A stretch of DNA of 64,000 nt from AM-0621 sp964386705 (GTDB lineage Bacteria > Planctomycetota > Planctomycetia > Planctomycetales > Planctomycetaceae). Location: NCBI GenBank assembly GCA_964386705.1, contig CAYLTY010000003.1, positions 26,401 to 90,400 of the forward strand. Direction: 5' to 3'. Shown piece after piece: positions 9,371 to 18,819 of the stretch. Under the pieces are notes generated by a model that saw only the letters and a list, made by a program, of their open reading frames with translations, made no database searches and was not told where the DNA came from. Made by a program: the position numbers and the translations under genes. Position 1 is the stretch's first letter; each line of letters opens with the position of its first letter.

Positions 9371-10306
9371 TCAGGCTTCCGTCGTGCCGGTGGTGTCCTG
9401 CTTGTGAGCACTCCACTTCATGGCGCGAGCGATGGGTTCGATCCGCAGCACAACGTTGCCGTCCTGAAAGATACGTACGGTGCCGGTCGATTCGGAAACG
9501 GCAATCGCGATGGCTTGCGTCGTCCGCGAAATCGCCGCTGCGGCCCAGTGTCGCGCACCCAGCCCCTTCGAAATCGTCAGCCCCTCGGCCGGAGCATCCA
9601 GAATGCGTCCCACGGCCTCGACATAGCCATCGGCCGAAATGATGAACGCTCCGTCGATCTGAGCGAGTTCTTTGATGCTCTCGCGCACGCGAGCCAGACG
9701 TACCGAACGTTCCTTGCGCGGATAACCGTGACAGGGATCGAGAATCTGTTCGTGCGATTGAGCCAGCACCTTGCGGTGATTCCCAACCACAAACAGCGTC
9801 CCGACAGCTTTGCCTTCACGCCCCTCTTTACCGATCTCAACAGACAGATTCACCACCTGCCGCAGAGTTTCCAGAGGCACTGTTGTTTCAAGCCGTTGCA
9901 GGTCTCGGCTGGTCAGTTTGGTCAGATGCTCGGCCAGATCCAGCACGCTCAGCGAATCGACGTCGTCGGTTTCGTACGACGCATAGATGGCCACAATCGT
10001 GTCGCCAGTCTTCAACAAGTCATCCGCGATGGCTTCCAGCAGCGCCTGCACCAGCTGCAACTGGCGAGTTTCAGGCTCTTCGAGCACTGGCACGTGATTG
10101 ATGTCGTCCAGCTTGGCCGCCTCGATCACCGCCGGTTTGTCAGACGCAACGATCAAGCGGGTTGTTTCCAGCGTCGCCTGAATCCCACGGAAGTCATATG
10201 GCAGCTCAGCCAGCAACACGACTGCGGACGCTTTGTGGTCGCGGGCCAGTACTTTGGCCGCGTTGATCAGTCCGACAGAATGGGACGAGAGCTGCGCTCG
10301 AATCAT
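9371..10306 (-). CDS. Diadenylate cyclase (c-di-AMP synthase), DacZ-like architecture
   Basis: Predicted to condense two ATP into c-di-AMP. The C-terminal DAC (DisA_N) domain begins near residue 140 (LRQVVNLSVEIGKEGREG, VGTLFVVGNH) and holds the catalytic DGA motif (IDGAFIISADG, near residue 217) and GLGARHWAA, corresponding to the RHR motif, near 252. The ending SESTGTVRIFQDGNVVLRI is typical. The N-terminal about 130 residues (AAKVLARDHKASAVVLLAE, RLIVASDKP) resemble the pyruvate-kinase-C-like domain of archaeal DacZ. The third residue of the RHR motif is Trp here. No transmembrane segment is seen, so it is a soluble enzyme unlike CdaA. ATG 10306 has an AGGT element upstream; the longer frame to 10426 is not supported. 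Confidence 0.86.
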   Translation of the reverse strand: MIRAQLSSHSVGLINAAKVLARDHKASAVVLLAELPYDFRGIQATLETTRLIVASDKPAVIEAAKLDDINHVPVLEEPETRQLQLVQALLEAIADDLLKTGDTIVAIYASYETDDVDSLSVLDLAEHLTKLTSRDLQRLETTVPLETLRQVVNLSVEIGKEGREGKAVGTLFVVGNHRKVLAQSHEQILDPCHGYPRKERSVRLARVRESIKELAQIDGAFIISADGYVEAVGRILDAPAEGLTISKGLGARHWAAAAISRTTQAIAIAVSESTGTVRIFQDGNVVLRIEPIARAMKWSAHKQDTTGTTEA

Positions 10307-10526
10307 TGACACCTGCTCGACAAACAGGGGCTGAGAAGCTGCAGGCGGCCCGATGAAAAGTATCACGGACCGCCAATACGTCCGGCGAAGGCGGGGGGAG
10401 TTTAGGCCAATCACCCCTTCGGTCAACGTGCCTCCTCACGTTCTCCGGAGATTGTGAGGAACTGGACGAACCTTCGGACGCGTTACGTTTCGATGTCGGG
10501 TTTGACGGCTGAATTTGCCATGCAAA

Positions 10527-11201
10527 CTAGGCCGCTCGTCGAACATCAGACACCGTGGGATGCGCGTGCAGGCAGCAGGGACCGTCCAGTACCGAACTGG
10601 CCTTCTGACCGAGCCGATCCCACTCCAGCGTCGAACGCGGCTGACGGTCCAGTTGCAATGTTGCAGCCCGAAACTCAGCGGGTTCGGAACCTGAATGGAA
10701 CCGGTCAATGCGGCATTCACCGGGGAACTGCGCCAGATGTCGTGCAAAGCACAGCACATCATGTTCTGGTTCCGCCTGCGAATGCGTTGAACACAGAAAG
10801 ATCAAGACGCCGCGCGGCTGCAGACAGCTCAGCAGGCTGGCCGTTGTCAGAAACGCCTGCCGCGAGAACACGCTGTCCGACCATGCCGACAGGCAGCGAG
10901 CGAAGATCAAGTCGTAACCCGGTGTCCGCAGTTCAAACTGCTCGCGCGGGGCACCGCCCACGATGAATTCGAGATCGGGATTGAGCTCGCGTGCCAGTTC
11001 AACTTCCGCTTCGGATTCGTCCAAGCCGGTCGGATCAAATCCCAAAGACGCCAGGTAACGAACCAGCTCTCCGCGACCGCAGCCCGCATCCAGAATGCGA
11101 GCGCCAAGCGAGATGTTGTTGCGCAGCAACAGCTCGCGCAACAACCGCCGCGGATACGGCGGTTCCAGAACGTGATTATTTTCGAGCTGAGTCCACCCCA
11201 C
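10527..11201 (-). CDS. Class I SAM-dependent methyltransferase
   Basis: Rossmann-fold methyltransferase of 224 residues. Motif I is ARILDAGCGRGELVRYLASL near residue 35; motif II DPTGLDESEAEVELARE gives the acidic ribose-binding residue; YDLIFARCLSAW is the post-motif region. The substrate is unknown, and it resembles UbiE/small-molecule methyltransferases only generally. The start is a GTG at 11201, chosen because a perfect AGGAGG lies 6 bases upstream; extending to a TTG at 11282 would add a basic non-conserved tail. It is divergent from xseB with about 120 bases between them. Confidence 0.82.
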   Translation of the reverse strand: MGWTQLENNHVLEPPYPRRLLRELLLRNNISLGARILDAGCGRGELVRYLASLGFDPTGLDESEAEVELARELNPDLEFIVGGAPREQFELRTPGYDLIFARCLSAWSDSVFSRQAFLTTASLLSCLQPRGVLIFLCSTHSQAEPEHDVLCFARHLAQFPGECRIDRFHSGSEPAEFRAATLQLDRQPRSTLEWDRLGQKASSVLDGPCCLHAHPTVSDVRRAA

Positions 11202-11321
11202 TCGGGGCCTCCTTGCCGACCTGCGAAATGACGCGTAGCGCGAGCACAAACAACCAGACCCGACTAATCTACGGCCGGTCAAAAAAAACGGTCAATACGC
11301 CTCTTAGCGACGACTCATCCC

Positions 11322-11672
11322 ATGCCTGCCAAGAAAACCACTCCGGACGCCAAATCACCGAGCGCCACGCCGAGTTTTGAAGATTCTCTGGATGAACTGC
11401 AGCAGATCGTTTCGCAGCTTGAAGCTGGCTCGCTGTCGCTCGAAGACTCGATGGCCCAGTTCGAACGCGGCGTCGGGCTCCTGCGGAACTGTTACCAGGT
11501 TCTGGAAACCGCAGAACAGCGGATTGAGATTCTGACTCAAGCCCACCCCGAGCGAGCGGTCACGGAGCCCTTTGACGCGTCAGCCACGTTGGAACAGGAC
11601 ACTGCAGCTCAACACCAGCCGACGCGGCGGCAGCCTCCTCGTCCCGCTGCCGGCCAACTGTTTGGTGAGTGA
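11322..11672 (+). CDS. xseB: Exodeoxyribonuclease VII small subunit
   Basis: Small subunit of exonuclease VII, which with XseA degrades single-stranded DNA. The conserved core is SFEDSLDELQQIVSQLEAGS, then LSLEDSMAQFERGVGLLRNC and ETAEQRIEIL, covering about residues 20-75. At 116 residues it is longer than the typical 70-80 because of a polar N-terminal tail and a Gln/Pro-rich C-terminal tail. No xseA is present in the window. It converges with the GYF_2 membrane-protein gene ending at 11706. Confidence 0.93.
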   Translation: MPAKKTTPDAKSPSATPSFEDSLDELQQIVSQLEAGSLSLEDSMAQFERGVGLLRNCYQVLETAEQRIEILTQAHPERAVTEPFDASATLEQDTAAQHQPTRRQPPRPAAGQLFGE

Positions 11673-11705
11673 GCAGGTTCGACACGGGCAGCCCTGCGCC
11701 TGCGA

Positions 11706-13664
11706 TCATGCGTAGCGTTCACGATCGCGACGCAGCCGCTCGAGCTGAGGCATGAAGTGCGTGCCAAGCGACCAGAGGTTGAAGCCGCTCGCGGCCAGCA
11801 TCGTCAGACAGGTAAGGATCGCCGGAATCGCGAACCAACTCGTAATCCCCTGCTGTTCAACCAGGGCGAAGACGAACAAGCTGCCTGCGGTCAGCATCCC
11901 ATGAAACGTAAAGTGCTCGTTGACCATCTCTTGAGTCGCCCGGTCGAGCAGCATCTTGCCCAACCGCCGCAGCAGCAGGTAAGTCGGAACGCTCTGCAGG
12001 CCGTAGAGCAGCAGCAAGCCGTAGCCTTGCGCCGAATTGATCGACATCACCGGCGGAAACTCATGCAACCCGTTCACGATGCCGAAACGGGGAGCTCCCA
12101 TGGCCACCATGGCGGTGGTCAGTCCAGCCAACACCACAGAAGCCGCTGCGAGCATGCGACTTTTGGGGTCTTCTGCCAGCGACGCGACCGCAGCATACAA
12201 ACCGGCGGTAACCCCGGCAGGCGCTGCCAGCATCAACAGGGCCAGCGTCGTCGCAGTGGAACCACCCTCCGTGCTGTTGATGAACGCCGCCGCAAACATC
12301 GCCACCACCAGAGTGATGCCGTACTCAATCACACGCCCGTCGATCTTGATGAGATAAGTCAGTGGAAGAACCGGCAAAGCAATACTGCAGGCCATCGCGA
12401 CGCCCGCAACGGCGAGGTTCTCCTCACCGAGCGCTTCAGACGATCCCTCGAAGGGGATGAAGACTTCCATCGAAAGTATGAACAACCGCTTGAACGCGGC
12501 GTAAACCAGCCCGTTGACAACCACTGACATCAGGCACGCTTGAGCTCCAATACCCAGCAGCAGCCAGTCCAGAGAATCCCCGAAGCGACTCGCCACGACC
12601 ATGGTGCGGATCGAGCGTTCCTCGGGCGTCAGCAAGGGCGGTGGCGCCGCGGTTGTCGGCAGTTCTACATGCGAAATCCGCGGGTCATGTGACGCCAGGT
12701 TCGCGAGTTTGGAAAAGTCGAGTTCGGGAACAGACTTCGACGATGAAGGCTCGGGAGGTAACAGGTTAACCGGCTCTTCATCCTCGTCGTCATCAAACAC
12801 GCTGCGCGGCTTGAAACGCCGATGCTCGGGCAGAACTTCTGGCGCCTCGCGGCCGCTGGTGCCCAGCAATTCGGCTTCCCGTTCTGAGTCGGCATCCAGA
12901 CGAAACGTGTCCGGCAAGTGCAATTCGCCGGAGCGTTCGGAACTGGTCAGCGGTGAAGGCAAAGGCGCTGGCTTCGGCTTCTTGCGCGGAGGTGGACTGC
13001 TGGGAGCGGTCTGCTCCGGAAAGCTGAATGGCTCCTCATCAAAACTCCTGGCGACTTCGTTCGGCCGTGCCGACCTGCGTCCCCCGCGACTTCGTTCACG
13101 CGGAGGCGGACTTTCATCAACCCGTGGGAACTCATCATCAGGCGACGGAGGCACGTAGCCACTCGGCACCTGAAACTCAGCCGTCTGGAAACGAAACTCA
13201 TCCAGAGAAGACGGTGTCTCTCGCGACGACTGATGGTCCGTGTCATCCGCTCCGTCGTCATCCGACCACTGAATACGCTGAGGATGAGAACGGCGCGGAA
13301 CATCGCCCGTACCTTGCTCACTAGCGTCATCCTCTTCTTCCGCCCGCCGAGACTCGGCCCGATGTCGGAACCAGAGCGGAACCGCGTCCGGTCGCTGCTG
13401 TTCTTCCAGCATGAACGGTGTGGGTACGGGAGGCGGCCGGCTTTCGTCGTCCTCGTCGTCGACGTCAACAAGAATCACTTCGTCTTCGTCGCTGCCAAAA
13501 CCTTCTTCGGGAATGAAGCGTTCGGCAGCCTGCCACGAACCCACGTCGCCAGCACGGACTAAGTCACCCTCCCGAAACCAACGCTGATCAATCATCTGTT
13601 GAAGCTGAGCTTCAAAGATGGGACCAACCTCCCAGTCTCGGCGGGTGACGAAGTACTTCCGCAT
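11706..13664 (-). CDS. GYF_2-domain protein with acidic disordered region and multi-pass membrane domain
   Basis: Protein of 652 residues in three parts. Residues 1-55 look like a GYF_2-type domain (YFVTRRDWEVGPIFEAQLQQ, VGSWQAAERFIPEEG). Residues about 60-360 are acidic, Ser/Pro-rich and predicted disordered. Residues about 365-640 form a membrane domain with roughly seven or eight hydrophobic stretches. The function is unknown; this arrangement recurs in planctomycete membrane proteins. The start ATG 13664 lies only 9 bases after the stop of the WD40/cytochrome gene and has no clear ribosome-binding site, which suggests translational coupling and a shared role. Confidence 0.8.
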   Translation of the reverse strand: MRKYFVTRRDWEVGPIFEAQLQQMIDQRWFREGDLVRAGDVGSWQAAERFIPEEGFGSDEDEVILVDVDDEDDESRPPPVPTPFMLEEQQRPDAVPLWFRHRAESRRAEEEDDASEQGTGDVPRRSHPQRIQWSDDDGADDTDHQSSRETPSSLDEFRFQTAEFQVPSGYVPPSPDDEFPRVDESPPPRERSRGGRRSARPNEVARSFDEEPFSFPEQTAPSSPPPRKKPKPAPLPSPLTSSERSGELHLPDTFRLDADSEREAELLGTSGREAPEVLPEHRRFKPRSVFDDDEDEEPVNLLPPEPSSSKSVPELDFSKLANLASHDPRISHVELPTTAAPPPLLTPEERSIRTMVVASRFGDSLDWLLLGIGAQACLMSVVVNGLVYAAFKRLFILSMEVFIPFEGSSEALGEENLAVAGVAMACSIALPVLPLTYLIKIDGRVIEYGITLVVAMFAAAFINSTEGGSTATTLALLMLAAPAGVTAGLYAAVASLAEDPKSRMLAAASVVLAGLTTAMVAMGAPRFGIVNGLHEFPPVMSINSAQGYGLLLLYGLQSVPTYLLLRRLGKMLLDRATQEMVNEHFTFHGMLTAGSLFVFALVEQQGITSWFAIPAILTCLTMLAASGFNLWSLGTHFMPQLERLRRDRERYA

Positions 13665-13673
13665 GCCAGGCTT

Positions 13674-15854
13674 TTATTTGGCAGCTTGTTGCTGCGGTGG
13701 ATTGTAACCGGGGGCGGCAATGAACTTCTTCACTTCCATCCCGTCATCAAGATTCCAGATGCGGACTTCGCCGTTGTAACTCCCTGCGGCGACGCGCTTC
13801 GCTCCCTGATGAACTGCAACCGAATACACCCAATCCGTGTGCCCGCTGAACTGACGCACTTGTCCGCCATCAGCCACTTTATGCTGCCGAGCCGTCTTGT
13901 CTGCGCTGCAGCTGAAAATTTGTCCATCCGGCGTGACATTCACGCGGAAAACTTCACCGCCAAAGCCCATGTTCCGGATCTGCTTGGCATCTCCCGGCTG
14001 CCAGATACGCACTTGCTTGTCGTTACCACCAGTGATGACCTGGTTTCCGTCCGGACTGAAGGCCACGCTGTAAACGGCGTCACCGTGACTGTTGAACGTC
14101 ACCTGCGAATCACCGGTCGTCGAGTCAAACACCTTCGAAGTCTTGTCACGACTAGCCGACGCCAGTTTCTTGCCATCCGGAGACCACGCCACGTCCATCA
14201 CCCAGTCGGCGTGATCTTCAATCGCGAGTTCCTGCTTCTGAGTCGCCACATCGAAGACGCGGATGGTGCGATCGGCGCCGGCCGTGGCCAATCGCTTGCC
14301 ATCAGCACTGAGGCTCACAGCGAACACGGCGTCATCGGTGCGAACGAGGTCACCGAGCAGCTTGCCGTCAGCCACGTTGAACAGCTTCGCTTCGCCGATC
14401 TGAGCGGGAGTGCCCGCAGCGACGACGACCGTCTGGCCGTCCTTGGTGAATTCAATGTCATAGACACGTTCGGCCACGTTGGTAATGCGACGCACGACGG
14501 TGCCGTCGGCAGCGTTCCACAGCACGACTTCGTGATAACCGCTGGTCGCCAGCAGCGAACCGTCATGATTGAACGCCATCGCCGTGACCGGTACGGGCAC
14601 TGGATACGCTTCCGGAGCCGGTGGCTGAACTTCCTTCGGAATGATCTGGATCAGCGGCTGGCTGGCCGTGAACCCGGCATCCAGCACAGCTCCGGTATCA
14701 ATCCACTTCTTGACGAGTTCGATCTGTTCTTTGGTGAGCGGGTCGGCGTCCTTGGGCATCGATCCGTCAGCGATCAGCGACAGCAGGGACGAATCGCCAC
14801 TGTGCATCGCCTTGACCGCTTCACCGGACTCGCCTCCCTTCACGATGCCCGCGAAGGTTTCCATGTTGTAACGGCCCTTGGCCGTCTTCGCGTTGTGGCA
14901 CGCCAGGCAGCGCTTCGACAGCACCGGCGCGACGCTCTCGGCAAACGAGACCAGCTTGCCAACGCCAATCAGAGCTTTTTCAGCTTCACGGCGCTTGGTG
15001 ACGTGTTCGGTGCGCACGGTGGTAAAATCGGCTTGAGCCTTCTGCACCTGCGGCACAATCGCGGCGATCTGTTCTTCGAGTTGCTTAGCGTTCGCGGTGC
15101 CGGTTTCGACCGTCTTCTTCGCTCCAACGATGCTGTCCTGCAGTGTCTTCAACGCGGCTTGAGCATCACCCAGCGCCTTGGCTGCAGCATCCACTTTCGG
15201 CTGCTCGGCTTTGAGCTTCGCGTCTTCAGCGTCGGCAGCTTTCTTGGTGTCTTCTTGAGCTTTCTTCGCGGCGACCAGTGCTTCGTCCGCAGCTTTCTTG
15301 GCGGCTTCGGCCTTGGTGACTTCCTCTTGAGCCTTCTTCTTCGCTTCTTCCTCGGTCGCGTCGGCTAGCACCTTCTGAGCATCAGCCAGAGCCTTGGCAG
15401 CAGCTTCCGCCTTGGGTTGTTCTTCTTTGGCTTTGGCATCCGCGGCTTCGAAAACCTTCTTCGTGTCTTCGGCGGTTTTCTTGATGGCTGCAAAAGCGTC
15501 GTCGACGGGCTTCTTGGCAGCCTCGGCCTTCTGCACCTTCTCCTCTTCCGGCTTCACCTTGGGCTCGCTGTCCTTCACGAGCTTGTCAGCAGTGCTCAGC
15601 TCAGCCTTCTGCTTGATGAGTGCTCCCTGCAGTTCCGCCTGTTTCTTCTGGAGGTCTTTGAGGACCTTCTCCGCAGCGGTTTCTCGCACCTTCACTTCGT
15701 CAGCGACTTTGACCAGCTCGTCAGCCTTTTGAATGGCCGCAGCATCTTGAGCGAACGTCAGGTTCCCGGAGGTCAGAGCGATCGCCAGTGCCAGACAGAG
15801 CCAGCGAGCGGAACTCAACCAGCGGGAAGCAAGGTGACGGAGGGGCTTCAACAT
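13674..15854 (-). CDS. Secreted coiled-coil / planctomycete cytochrome c / WD40 repeat protein
   Basis: Exported protein of 726 residues. After a signal peptide (ending SGNLTFAQ) comes a long Ala/Lys/Glu-rich coiled coil (about 35-310) with heptad-like blocks, then a planctomycete-type cytochrome c domain (SKRCLACHNAKTAKGRY, CxxCH near residue 316, followed by SLIADGSMPKDADPLTKEQI), and a C-terminal WD40 propeller (about 440-710; repeats such as VYSVAFSPDGNQVITGGNDK and VMDVAWSPDGKKLASASRD). The role is unknown; the layout implies a heme-bearing scaffold on the cell surface or in the periplasm. ATG 15854 is chosen because it begins the signal peptide and has AGAGG upstream. It is followed by the GYF_2 gene in the same probable operon. 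Confidence 0.85.
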   Translation of the reverse strand: MLKPLRHLASRWLSSARWLCLALAIALTSGNLTFAQDAAAIQKADELVKVADEVKVRETAAEKVLKDLQKKQAELQGALIKQKAELSTADKLVKDSEPKVKPEEEKVQKAEAAKKPVDDAFAAIKKTAEDTKKVFEAADAKAKEEQPKAEAAAKALADAQKVLADATEEEAKKKAQEEVTKAEAAKKAADEALVAAKKAQEDTKKAADAEDAKLKAEQPKVDAAAKALGDAQAALKTLQDSIVGAKKTVETGTANAKQLEEQIAAIVPQVQKAQADFTTVRTEHVTKRREAEKALIGVGKLVSFAESVAPVLSKRCLACHNAKTAKGRYNMETFAGIVKGGESGEAVKAMHSGDSSLLSLIADGSMPKDADPLTKEQIELVKKWIDTGAVLDAGFTASQPLIQIIPKEVQPPAPEAYPVPVPVTAMAFNHDGSLLATSGYHEVVLWNAADGTVVRRITNVAERVYDIEFTKDGQTVVVAAGTPAQIGEAKLFNVADGKLLGDLVRTDDAVFAVSLSADGKRLATAGADRTIRVFDVATQKQELAIEDHADWVMDVAWSPDGKKLASASRDKTSKVFDSTTGDSQVTFNSHGDAVYSVAFSPDGNQVITGGNDKQVRIWQPGDAKQIRNMGFGGEVFRVNVTPDGQIFSCSADKTARQHKVADGGQVRQFSGHTDWVYSVAVHQGAKRVAAGSYNGEVRIWNLDDGMEVKKFIAAPGYNPPQQQAAK

Positions 15855-16236
15855 GAACGAGCCTCTTTTCAGGGGAAGTGGATCGGAGGGCAAGCAGAGG
15901 ATTGCAGGCGGGATTGATGCCACCATCAAAGTTACCGAATGTGACATCAACAACGGTTGATAGCATCCGGCGACCCCTGCGCGCTGTCAAGCAGCGGATG
16001 CCGTCTCGACGAATTCGGCAGCAAGTACGCGACAAGGCCCAGATTGGATCCGCTGAGCAGCACGTCTTCATTGCCGCCGAGCGGCTTACTGGCAATAGTG
16101 AACAAGTTGTTCAGAGCAAGGCCGTGAAAAGAACCTTTGGCGGCAATGGGCGCCGACCATTGGTCCTGAACATCCGGCATTGGAATCAAGTCAGCACTTT
16201 CTGCTCTGCGCGGCAGTCAATTCAGGAGGCATGACC
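15855..16236. other. Intergenic region with no supported gene
   Basis: About 380 bases between divergent genes. An 80-codon minus-strand frame at 15947-16189 lacks a ribosome-binding site and a recognisable domain and is not called. Promoters for both neighbours probably lie here. Confidence 0.45.
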
Positions 16237-17331
16237 ATGAGGCGTCTCTTCTGCATCGTGGCACTACTTTGTGGTTCCTCAAGCCAGACCACCTACGCAC
16301 AGGATGCGAGACCAGATCGATTCGCTGCATTTCGTGAAAACTCGCTGGCCTATATCAACTCGATGAAGCTGCTCGAAGCCTCCATGCGGGCCAACTACGA
16401 GCAGTTGAAAACCTGGTCAGGACGGTACGACCTCGAAGAGTATTCAGCGATCACCAGGATTCAGCTCATCACCAAAGACAAGCGACTCTACGGCTTAGAG
16501 GGAGACCTCGCGCTGGATCGAAAAGTGACGGTCCAGTTTGCAATCGACCTGCCCAAGAATCTCCTTTTCACGACCTACGATTTGCCCGAGTCGGTCTTGG
16601 TCACGAATCGCTCCACCAAGGAGAAAACCAATGGCCTGGTGATTCCAAGATCGTCCCGACATGTGCTCACTAAAGAGCAGTGGCTTCGTACTGACCTGTC
16701 GTGGAACGCTCCCGCATCCGAACTGGTGGGCACCAACGTAGGAATGCGTTCGACCGCAGAAGACGCACTCCAGTTTTCGGCTTATTCGTTCCTGGTCGAT
16801 CCTCGAAGCTTCTACGAGTCGTCGACAGGCCTTTCCTTCATTGGTGGCCTACGCACTTGCATTGACTACGCAAACAAGGGAAACGACCTCCCTTTGGTGA
16901 TCACGACCGACACTTCGGAAGGGAATGCCAAATGGAGGCTGACCCAAGAATATCGGCTCGGCGACGACCGCATGGAGCCACCCACTGTGGTGGAGAAGGT
17001 CTTTGATTCGACCGATGGAATTACTCCTCTGTCGATGACTTGCAAGAATCCTGAAGGGCTCATCACAGATCAACGTGAATGGACATTCCGCAAAGTAAAA
17101 GGAATTAGTATCCCTGAGCGATATACACTGAGGAAATACAAGCAGGACAAGTTGATCTTGAAGCGGGCTTTCCGCCTGGTGGAATGCCAGGTCAACGAGC
17201 CTTTAGCAGACAGCATTTTCAGCTGGGAAAACCTAGGTCTTGCAGAAGGCTACCGTGTCGTCGACAAGATTCAGGGCACCACATTGCAGTATCAGAACGG
17301 GAATCTAGTTCCCGTCGTCGATCAGCGATGA
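16237..17331 (+). CDS. Secreted protein of unknown function
   Basis: Exported protein of 364 residues that I do not recognise. The signal peptide is MRRLFCIVALLCGSSSQTTY, cleaved after about residue 22 (YAQDAR). The mature part is a mixed alpha/beta sequence with regularly spaced aromatic residues (YEQLKTWSGRYDLEEYSAI, EWTFRKVKGISIPERYTLRK), loosely like lipoprotein-localisation or outer-membrane carrier folds, but no motif is decisive. The ATG at 16237 is chosen because AGGAGG lies 7 bases upstream; the ATG at 16231 is only one base from that site. Flanking genes give no functional clue. Confidence 0.75.
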   Translation: MRRLFCIVALLCGSSSQTTYAQDARPDRFAAFRENSLAYINSMKLLEASMRANYEQLKTWSGRYDLEEYSAITRIQLITKDKRLYGLEGDLALDRKVTVQFAIDLPKNLLFTTYDLPESVLVTNRSTKEKTNGLVIPRSSRHVLTKEQWLRTDLSWNAPASELVGTNVGMRSTAEDALQFSAYSFLVDPRSFYESSTGLSFIGGLRTCIDYANKGNDLPLVITTDTSEGNAKWRLTQEYRLGDDRMEPPTVVEKVFDSTDGITPLSMTCKNPEGLITDQREWTFRKVKGISIPERYTLRKYKQDKLILKRAFRLVECQVNEPLADSIFSWENLGLAEGYRVVDKIQGTTLQYQNGNLVPVVDQR

Positions 17332-17409
17332 AGCAACACCGTTGGTGAATATGGACCACTCGCAACTGCTGTTTGGATTGCGAACGCCTGCAGGCTCCAA
17401 GTCGTGGAC

Positions 17410-18606
17410 CTAAGGGGCAACTACCTTCGCCAACACGTTCTTTAGAACGTGCGCCGAAATCAGATGGTCCCGGTGAGTGTCGTCGATGAACACCGACCAG
17501 TCGCCGTTGTTGATGCCCTTGGTCAGCTGCACGAGCGGTGCGTCATAGGTCTTGTAGACGTCTCCGCTGAAGCAACACAGATCGAATTGATTCAGCACCT
17601 GAATCTGTTTACGCGGACGGCCATCCTGCTGCGCGATCCCACCCAAAGCGAAGACTTCCAGCCACGAGGCAATACCAGTCGCTCGGTCGAGGACGCCGTC
17701 CTTATCGGAATCTTCCTCGCCGAAGATGGGGCGATACTCTTGTTCGGCATCGCCCGCGCTGCCGGGGCTGAACGGTCGCGCGTATAAGGGCAGGGCACCA
17801 GCGACCGGAATCGAGACATCGATCCGGGTATCAACCGCCGCGTAGAGATGCGTCGTCCAGCCGCCGCCGGAAAGCCCAATCATCAGTGTCTGCTTAGGAT
17901 TAGGATACTCCGCCAGCATCTCGTTCAGGGCCTGAGTAATCGGTTCGAGAAAGAACCGCATCGTGCCCGCTTTCAAAGTGGGTTCGACCTTCGAGAACAG
18001 TTCGTCGTGTCCGGGAGTGCGGCGTTGACGGATCTCGAACTTCCTGCCCTCAATGACGCAGTCCGTGTCGCGATTCCAGGCAACCAGAGGCATCTGAATG
18101 ATGGCCACCACATAGCCATCTCGGAGTAGTTGATTCACAGAATCGCTCAACCCGGCCACCAGATAGTTCGCCGCGCCTTCGGGCATGTGACCGCCGTGGA
18201 CAATGGCCAGCTTGGAACCGGCTGGGCCGTCGGACTTAGGCGTGACCACATACACATCCGCGTGCCAATCGAACCCCGACACATCGACATCGAGCCGCCT
18301 GGCTACCGCGTACAAACTCGCATCAATGCTGGCGAGCTCGGGAACCCCGTTTGTCAGGTCGTGCTTGGCGGGGCGAGTCTTAGGCAGCCCCTCGGGCCAG
18401 ATCGCGCGAATCAACCGTTCGCGTGTCGCCTCGGCTTCGGTCGAGTTATGGAACCGGACCAGGCCCTCGATCCGAAAGTCCTTCAACGCTTCCAGCTTGG
18501 CCTGCGCAGCGACATCACGAGCCCACAGCAGGCACAAACCAAGCAACAGGGCAGTACGCCAGAAGCGACCGGAAACCGACGCGGCTTGTCGTTCAATGTC
18601 ACGCAT
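17410..18606 (-). CDS. Secreted alpha/beta-hydrolase-fold protein
   Basis: Exported protein of 398 residues with an N-terminal membrane/signal segment (TALLLGLCLLWARDVAAQA). The hydrolase fold is indicated by LAIVHGGHMPEG (oxyanion-hole region near residue 150), the nucleophile elbow MIGLSGGGWTTHLYAA near 260 and a C-terminal DDTHRDHLIS His motif. The substrate is unknown; it may be an esterase or acyl hydrolase. The ATG at 18606 is preferred over the TTG two codons upstream. The gene lies on the same strand as the HTH-Nudix gene, 213 bases downstream of that gene's stop codon. Confidence 0.75.
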   Translation of the reverse strand: MRDIERQAASVSGRFWRTALLLGLCLLWARDVAAQAKLEALKDFRIEGLVRFHNSTEAEATRERLIRAIWPEGLPKTRPAKHDLTNGVPELASIDASLYAVARRLDVDVSGFDWHADVYVVTPKSDGPAGSKLAIVHGGHMPEGAANYLVAGLSDSVNQLLRDGYVVAIIQMPLVAWNRDTDCVIEGRKFEIRQRRTPGHDELFSKVEPTLKAGTMRFFLEPITQALNEMLAEYPNPKQTLMIGLSGGGWTTHLYAAVDTRIDVSIPVAGALPLYARPFSPGSAGDAEQEYRPIFGEEDSDKDGVLDRATGIASWLEVFALGGIAQQDGRPRKQIQVLNQFDLCCFSGDVYKTYDAPLVQLTKGINNGDWSVFIDDTHRDHLISAHVLKNVLAKVVAP

Positions 18607-18819
18607 CTTCAATTCTCGTTTCTGTAGGCAGTCATTCGGAACTTAGAGAATCAGCGTCACCCAAAACGGTTCTCTCCGCACGTTGAGGACGCGCCGGATC
18701 GGACTCCGATAGTCCCCGTTTGCTTCGTGTGCGATGTATACCGGCGCTCCGGTAATCACGACGAGCAGCGGGGCGGAGATCCTGGAACGCACTGGCCTTC
18801 GCTTGCCTTGGCATGGCAA

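Noticed and set aside
13599..15368. 589-codon open frame antisense to the WD40/cytochrome gene
   Set aside because: It mirrors a gene with strong domain signatures; its own translation has no recognisable motif and no ribosome-binding site. High GC leaves antisense frames open.
15947..16189. 80-codon minus-strand open frame
   Set aside because: No ribosome-binding site, no domain, and it lies in a divergent promoter region.
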